Of a stretch of 64,000 nt of DNA, positions 58,209-64,000 are shown in pieces (the stretch's first letter is position 1; the number at the start of each line of letters is the position of its first letter). The notes beneath the pieces are model-generated. The model saw only the letters and a list, made by a program, of their open reading frames with translations. It was not told where the DNA came from and searched no databases. The position numbers and the translations under genes were made by a program. The stretch comes from Quercus robur (lineage: Eukaryota; Streptophyta; Magnoliopsida; Fagales; Fagaceae), in the NCBI RefSeq assembly GCF_932294415.1, contig NC_065536.1, positions 13,981,974-14,045,973 on the forward strand, given 5' to 3'.

Positions 58209-59349
58209 GCTTACAAACACTTGTTTTAATAAGTGCGTTGAGAAAAGGTACAAAACTTTGTGTTAATTTCTTTCCTGCAATTTGCATGAACTTTTCTAAG
58301 TTGATTTTGAATTCACCTTTGTAGAATCCAGTTAACTTTTTTTACAAAGTTCAGTAATTCTTTCTCTATATTAATTAATTGCAGAAAGTACTCATTTGAC
58401 ATCCTTGTGTAAAGAAAATGTATCAAATTGGTCATATTATCATTTATTATTTCAGGTACAAGGAGTCTGAACTAAATATGGGTGAAAATAGTTGCATTGA
58501 TCGCTGCGTATCAAAATATTGGCATGTAAGTTGACAATCATATTCACATATGGTTTACACAGTACTTCCCACAGTATAAACTTTTGATTGATGTACTTTT
58601 TTTTGAGGGGGTAGATTAAATTTCTCATTATTATGTTACTCTCTTGTCTCTTGTTATAATTTGATTGATATAAAGCCATATCCATGTTATAATTTGCTTG
58701 ATAAGTTTGTAAATATTTTCAAGCTACTCATAGATATCCTGTATAAGGAGCAATGCAGATGTTTTAAATGTGGACTGACTCTCATCTATTGTCATATTCT
58801 TTTGAACTGGATTTTGTTACAAAAAAAGACAATATTTCAGTTTCTTCTACCTTCGACCCCTCCACACCAAAAGTTTCATTTTTCCCCTTGGCCTTTCTTT
58901 GAATTTTGTTGTCTTGATGTTTGATTGGATTCTCTCCATCATGTTTCTGGCTTAAGTTTAATTTTATATCATCCATTACTTCCATGCTTCCTTCACATTA
59001 TTTTATTTAGTTTATCAATGCGTATGTTATACTGATAATTCTGTCCACCATGCCATTAGCTTAGAAATATCTGTGTAAGTCTTGCAGCCTTGGTGTTGCT
59101 TTAGAAAGGCCTAACCTTATAGACATGTGATTTTTTGTGACATCAGTATTTGAATAGTGTGGGTTGCTTGCTGGTTCTATTTTGTTTTGTGGTAATTTAG
59201 TGTAAGGAATTGGTATTTCATCACGTATGAATTATGATTTGCGTGCGATTACCATCATGTAATGGAAATAAAAGCAAGCTATTTTGTGTTTTTGCCAGGT
59301 GACTAATCTAATCGGCCAGCTGCTAGGTTCAGGTCGGCCCCAAATGTGA
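58209..59349 (+). pseudogene. TIM10: Tim10 gene fragment (last three coding exons) in a MULE
   Basis: Tim10 is a small intermembrane-space chaperone that escorts carrier proteins to the mitochondrial inner membrane. Exons 58209-58247, 58456-58525 and 59299-59349 join in frame with GT-AG introns. They encode both CX3C motifs (CFNKC and CIDRC), the conserved YKESELNMGENS between them, and a C terminus GQLLGSGRPQM with stop. The first exon with the start codon is missing, so about 30 N-terminal residues are lost. It sits inside the MULE and is therefore a captured copy, with a functional gene expected elsewhere. The intact splice sites and frame mean it could be transcribed, but a normal Tim10 protein is not expected. 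Confidence 0.85.
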
Positions 59350-60890
59350 AATTAAGGCTATTCTGAAATTTGCTCTACATTAGTTACGTGTTTACCTGGC
59401 TGGTTGCCAAAGGTTGATACTGGAATGATTTTTGTTTGTACCAAACTTTATGACGTGGTTCCATTTTGTTTTTTTAAAAAAAAGTATTGGCAGCAAGTTG
59501 AATTTATGCTGCTCCTAGATTTAAGTCATAAAATTGTTAGCTCTTCATAAATGAAATATTATTCTTGGAAAAATCATCAGTATTTGTGATGATTCTATAA
59601 CATGTTGAATTGTTTTTGCTGCTGCTTGTTTCTTGGAAGTTTGCAAATGCTTGAAAGGAATGGAGATGTTAATGCACATTAAGGGTCCACTTCCTTTTAA
59701 CAGCCAATTATGTTCAAATTACACGTTCCAATATTTTATAGGAACAAATACCAAATGGCTTTAGAATGACGAGTTTGTATAAATTTTGCGAAATCCAAAG
59801 AGAGAGAGAGAGAGATAAATGTTTTGTGGCACCGATAAGTCTTCAACAATGAAAACATTCCATTGCTATTAGGGCTCTTTTGGACTTAGCTAGTGGAGGT
59901 TCTTCGGACTCAAATGAGGCTCACACTTATCATTGTGGTCGATATGCTAAACTCTCAATGACAAAATTATTTTGATAATTTTTTTAAAAAGGACTAGGTT
60001 GTTCGTTTTTGGTAAAATCAGTCAATTATGCTTAATTGTTTTTACCTTTTCTATTGGTAATTTTTGTTATTGTAGAAAATTTTTGGGATGTTTATTTTGT
60101 TTTAGATGGGTCTAAATATAATAATAATTTTATGAAACAAAATTGCATAGACACTTTAGTTGGGGTGATTATATTCATGTCAGACACAGTCATTTGACAC
60201 TTCTGCACACGTGGATCTAATGAAAATGCCTAAAAAACATAAAACCTGGTGTAGTAGCCTTGATTGATGACTATTTCATACTAAATCTGTAGTTTCAATT
60301 CAAGTGTTTATTGAAAATTTTAAAATTATCAACAATCTTTGTATTGGATTTTTTGCATAACTTGCTAATTGTATAGTCACCTTATTTCCAACCTTAGACA
60401 CCACAATAAACACACAACTATGATTAAGTTGCAAATGTTGCATAAGAACAATTAGAGAGCACATAAGGTTATACATCTTCGGTTTTATAGTATATATTGA
60501 TGATGCATAGAAAATCAGTAAGCTGAATGGAAAAGTGGGAGGATAGAAAAAATTTGGTTTTCCCTCATGTGTGTTTAGTTGGAGGGGTGGAAAAGTGGGA
60601 GGGTGAAAATTTTTTTTGTTTGGTTGGAGAGAAAAAGGGGAGGATGAAAAATGTAGTTTATATAAATTGACTATTATGTCCTTGTAATATAATAGTGGGA
60701 AAAGGAGAGGAGTAGGTGAGGGTAACAAAGTGAGGGTATTTGTGTAAATTACATCATCAGCATCTTTTCCTCCCAAATAGGGAGGTAAAAGTGTGGGCTC
60801 GAAGGGATTATTTTCCTCCCCATTTTCTGTCTCTCTTTTTTTTCTCTCCGAAACCAAACGGTGGAAAATGCCATTTTCCACCCTGTTATC
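59350..60890. other. MULE interior between Tim10 exons and the tandem array
   Basis: The first few hundred bases probably derive from the Tim10 3' UTR and flank. From about 60500 a purine-rich strand (GGAAAAGTGGGAGG-like motifs) changes to a pyrimidine-rich one, as in a decayed inverted-repeat element. A 198-codon minus-strand frame here is low complexity and not credible. Confidence 0.4.
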
Positions 60891-60893
60891 CGT

Positions 60894-62495
60894 CAAATAT
60901 GAGAAAAAAAAGTAAGGGAACTACCAAATGTGAAAAAAGAACTATCACATGTAATGTTGAAATTGCACAATTTGAGGATGAAAACGTCAAATGTGAGAAA
61001 AAAGTAACGAAACCACCAAATGTGAGAAAAAAATTGTCACATGTAATGTTAGAACTGCAAAATGTGAAAATGGAACCATCATGTGTTAGAAAAAAGTAAA
61101 GGAACCATCCAATGTGACAAAAGAATTGTCATATGTGATGTTGGAATTGCAAATGTGAGAATGAAACTGTCAAATGTAAAAAAAAAGAAGTAAGGGAACC
61201 ACTAAGTGTGAGAAAAGAACTATCACATATAATGTTCGAACCACACAATCTGAGGATGGAACCGTCAAATGTGAGAAAAAAATAAGGGAACCACCCAATG
61301 TGACAAAAGAACTATCATATGAGGATAGAACCGTCAAATGTGCATAATATGAGGATAGAACCGGCAAATGTGAGAAAAAAGTAAGAGAACCACCAAATGT
61401 GAGAAAAGAACTGTCACATGTGATGCTGAAACTACAAAAGGTGAAAATGGATCCGTCAAGTGTGAGAAAACGGTAAAGGAACCATCCAATGTAACAAAAG
61501 AATTGTCACATGTGATGCTGGAACTACAAAAGGTGAAAATGGATCCGTCAAGTGTGAGAAAACGGTAAAGGAACCATCCAATGTAACAAAAGAATTGTCA
61601 CATGTGATGTTGGAACTGCACAATATGAGGATGAAACCGTCAAATGTGAAAAAAAAAAAATAAGGGAACTATCAAATGTAATAAAAGAACTGTCACATGT
61701 TATATTGGAACTGCACAATGTGAGGAATGAACCGTCAAATGTGAGAAAAAAGTAAGGGAACCACCAAATGTGAAAAAAGAACTGTCACATGTGATGTTAG
61801 AACTACACAATGTGAGGATGACATCGTCAAATGTGAGAAAAAAGTAAGGAGATCACCCAATGTGACAAAAGAACTGTCATATTTGATGTTAGAACCGCAC
61901 AATATGAGGATGGAACAATCAAATGGGAGAAAAAAAAGTAAGAGAACCTCCAAATGTGAGAAAAAAACTGTTACATGTGATATTAGAACTGCACAATGTG
62001 ATGATGGAACCGTCAAATGTGATAAAAAAGTAAGGGAACCACCAAATGTGACAAAAGAACTGTCACTTGTGATGTTGGAATTGCACAATGTGAAGATGGA
62101 ACCGTCAAGTGTGAGAAAAAAGTAAGGGAACCACCCAATATGACAAAAGAACTGTCATATGTGATGTTGGAACCGCACAATGTGAAGATGGAACTGTCAA
62201 ATGTGAAAAAAAAAAAGTAAGGGAACCACCAAATGTGAGAAAAGAACTATCACATGTGATATTGGAACTGCACAATGTGAGGATGGAACAGAGTGTGAGA
62301 AAAAAAGTAAGGGAACCACTCAATATGACAAAAGAACTGTCATATGTGATATTGGAACCGCACAATGTGAGAATGAAACCGTCAAATGTGATAAAAAAGT
62401 AAAGGAACTACCAAATGTGAGAAAAGAACTGTCACATGTGATGTTAGAACTACACAATGTGAGGATGAAACCGTCAAATGTGAGAAAAAAGTAAC
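60894..62495 (+). repeat. About 92-bp tandem array at the MULE right end, ~17 units
   Basis: Units contain GTCAAATGTGAGAAAAAAGT, GGGAACCACC, GAACTGTCACATGTGATGTT and GCACAATGTGAGGATGGAAC. Successive TGTCACATGT sites are spaced 92-94 bp. A shorter AAATGTGA submotif recurs within each unit. The array ends about 25 bp before the right TIR. Confidence 0.9.
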
Positions 62496-62576
62496 CTAGT
62501 GTAGCAGGTTACCTATTAATGGGTACCGTACCCCCCCTTTTTTTTGGGGGGTACCGTAGAATTACTCATGAAAATG

Positions 62577-62824
62577 TATGCAAGTTAGTGCATGTAATTA
62601 ACATTATCCTTTTAATTAAACACATCCCACAAAATCTGTCATCATCAAGATCCTCTTAGAGTGTCACGAAATAGGTTAATAAAGTCTTCCATTAGGGGAG
62701 AAAACAAAAAAGGAAAGTAAATGGAACAATGCTATAGAGATATTTTTTTTATTTCACAATCTCATATTTGTCCTATTGTATTTGGAATTATATTTCTTTT
62801 ATTTTAGTTAATTATTGACACCAC
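62577..62824. other. Right flank of the MULE
   Basis: 62610-62720 is a diverged copy of 47600-47710, which lies about 0.8 kb downstream of transporter B. No gene. Confidence 0.5.
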
Positions 62825-62827
62825 TTA

Positions 62828-63383
62828 GGCTCTGCTTGGGAGTTCTTAAGGGAATGGAATGGAATGAGATGATCATAAGGGAATGAAATGTATTTAAGTA
62901 AGGGAAAGGAATGGAAAAGAATGGAATGGAATTAAGTAACCTTGATTGGATGTTTTAAAATAAAGGAATGGAAAGGAATGAAAATGAATGGAATGTAAGT
63001 AATCCTGTTTGGGAGCAACATAGAAAGAATGGAATGGAATTATTTTATGATAATATTACTATTAGACCTCTATTTTAAAATAAAGGGTTGAATATATAGA
63101 GGTATTTTGGGAGTTTTAGTAAAAAAATCATTAAATCTAATTTCATTCCCTCCCATTCCTCCCAATTTTTGGGGGAATGAAAATTTGAGGTTTTAAGGGA
63201 ATAGAGAGGAATGAGTGTTCCCTCCTATCTATTACATTCCCTCTCACTTAAACTTTCAAACAAGAGAATGGACTTTCCATTCCCTCAATTAAAACTCCCA
63301 AATAAGATAATGGAAGAATATTCTAAAATTATTCTTTTTATTCCTTTCCATTCCAATTTCATTCCCTCCTCCCAAGCGGAGTC
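62828..63383. mobile_element. Tourist-like (PIF/Harbinger) MITE, 556 bp
   Basis: TIRs are GGCTCTGCTTGGGAG on the left and GACTCCGCTTGGGAG read from the right. The 3-bp target duplication is TTA (62825-62827, 63384-63386). The interior is rich in GGAATGGAATGG-like motifs on the left and their complements on the right, so the element can fold extensively. No ORF. Confidence 0.82.
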
Positions 63384-63386
63384 TTA

Positions 63387-64000
63387 TATTATATACGAAT
63401 TATGACAAACTATTTTTGCCAATAACATAATATCAACAGCAGAAAATTACCAATAAAAAAATTGAGAAAAAAGAATTGTTTGGATGTCTAGACATATTGA
63501 AAAGGGGAAAAAAAAATACATCATGATTTTTTATATTTAAGGAATTTTTTTAATTTTTTATAACTATTTTTAGTTTATTTAATTACATGGTCTACTTGTC
63601 ATGGTTTTATTGATCCAACTAGTGCATGTGACAAGCTTATGTGTCATTTAATTAACGAATACATCACCAAAAAAATGGTGGAAGGGTTAACAATACAAAC
63701 AACATATAACTCTTTTTTTTTTAAGAAAGAAAACAACATGATTATGATTAACTAAATAAGTATGTAAGTGAAGCTGATCATAAATTCATAATTATGATTG
63801 CAATTTTTTTTTTTTTTTTTTTTTTGGGTAATAGATTCACATCTAATTTGTTAGAGCATCCACAGCCGGAATTCTCATCTCATCTTATTTTACCATCCCA
63901 AAAAGCCACTTTATCAATTATACAATACAATTTTACAATTCTCCCAACATCCCAACTTTTGTTTCCCTATTCTACTCATTAAAATAATATTTTTACACAA
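63387..64000. other. AT-rich terminal region
   Basis: No gene, repeat family or RNA is recognised here apart from a poly-T run at about 63806-63825. Confidence 0.5.

Larger units (their letters stand above)
56128..62567 (+). mobile_element. Mutator-like element (Pack-MULE), 6.4 kb
   Basis: The terminal inverted repeats match with few differences: GGGTCATTCTACCGTACCCC on the left and GAGTAATTCTACGGTACCCC from the right. A perfect 9-bp target duplication ATGAAAATG flanks them (56119-56127, 62568-62576), the MULE hallmark. No transposase is seen. The cargo includes a CG-rich UTR-like segment (56330-56620), a LINE 3' end, three exons of a Tim10 gene and a 92-bp tandem array. Carrying host-gene exons with introns defines it as a Pack-MULE. 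Confidence 0.9.

Noticed and set aside
60300..60896. 198-codon minus-strand frame in the MULE
   Set aside because: The composition is low complexity (Pro, Phe, Leu), it has no known motif, and it lies in a purine/pyrimidine-skewed stretch.

Overview
The window is nuclear DNA from a flowering plant, almost certainly a eudicot and probably woody. It holds intron-rich plant genes (annexin, ERD6-like sugar transporters), a nuclear group II intron maturase relic, AT-rich intergenic DNA and several classes of plant transposon (Copia, Tat-like LTR elements, hAT, MULE, PIF/Harbinger). The species cannot be fixed from sequence alone; a Fagales-type tree is only a guess. There are no operons, CRISPR arrays, or rRNA or tRNA genes.

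Layout. (1) 1-7030 is a tandem Ty1/Copia array on the minus strand: a complete element with an intact 1496-aa polyprotein shares one LTR with a second copy cut by the left window edge. (2) 7309-8311 is a hAT-like non-autonomous element with an internal tandem duplication. (3) 11351-14519 (minus) is an intact six-exon annexin gene of 315 aa. (4) 17873-20253 (minus) is a nuclear intron maturase (nMAT3/nMAT4-like) broken by two 1-nt deletions, a nonsense codon and a 67-bp insertion. (5) 20688-22725 is a second hAT-like element with a perfect 8-bp target duplication. (6) 24.5-25.96 kb holds degenerate, locally repeated gene-fragment sequence.

(7) 26.8-55.96 kb is a tandem segmental duplication carrying two ERD6-like sugar transporter genes on the minus strand, A (27197-39456) and B (48450-54922). 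I could reconstruct 18 exons in each, giving intact proteins of 485 and 484 aa. Related LTR elements beginning TGTGGGGCC occupy the cluster: a 3.9-kb one in intron 1 of A, a 6.1-kb one between the genes, and a solo LTR in intron 2 of B whose empty site survives in A. The two longer elements lack gag-pol but carry 78-82-bp minisatellites and similar minus-strand reading frames.

(8) 56119-62576 is a Mutator-like element with a perfect 9-bp target duplication. It has captured the last three coding exons of a mitochondrial Tim10 gene plus a LINE 3' end, and ends in a ~92-bp tandem array (Pack-MULE). (9) 62825-63386 is a Tourist-like MITE. A stretch at 62.6 kb resembles DNA just downstream of gene B, hinting that the duplicated cluster may continue to the right.

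The three intact host genes are unrelated in pathway: annexin acts at membranes in a Ca2+-dependent way, and the two transporters move monosaccharides, probably across the tonoplast. Most of the window is shaped by transposon insertion, LTR recombination and tandem duplication.
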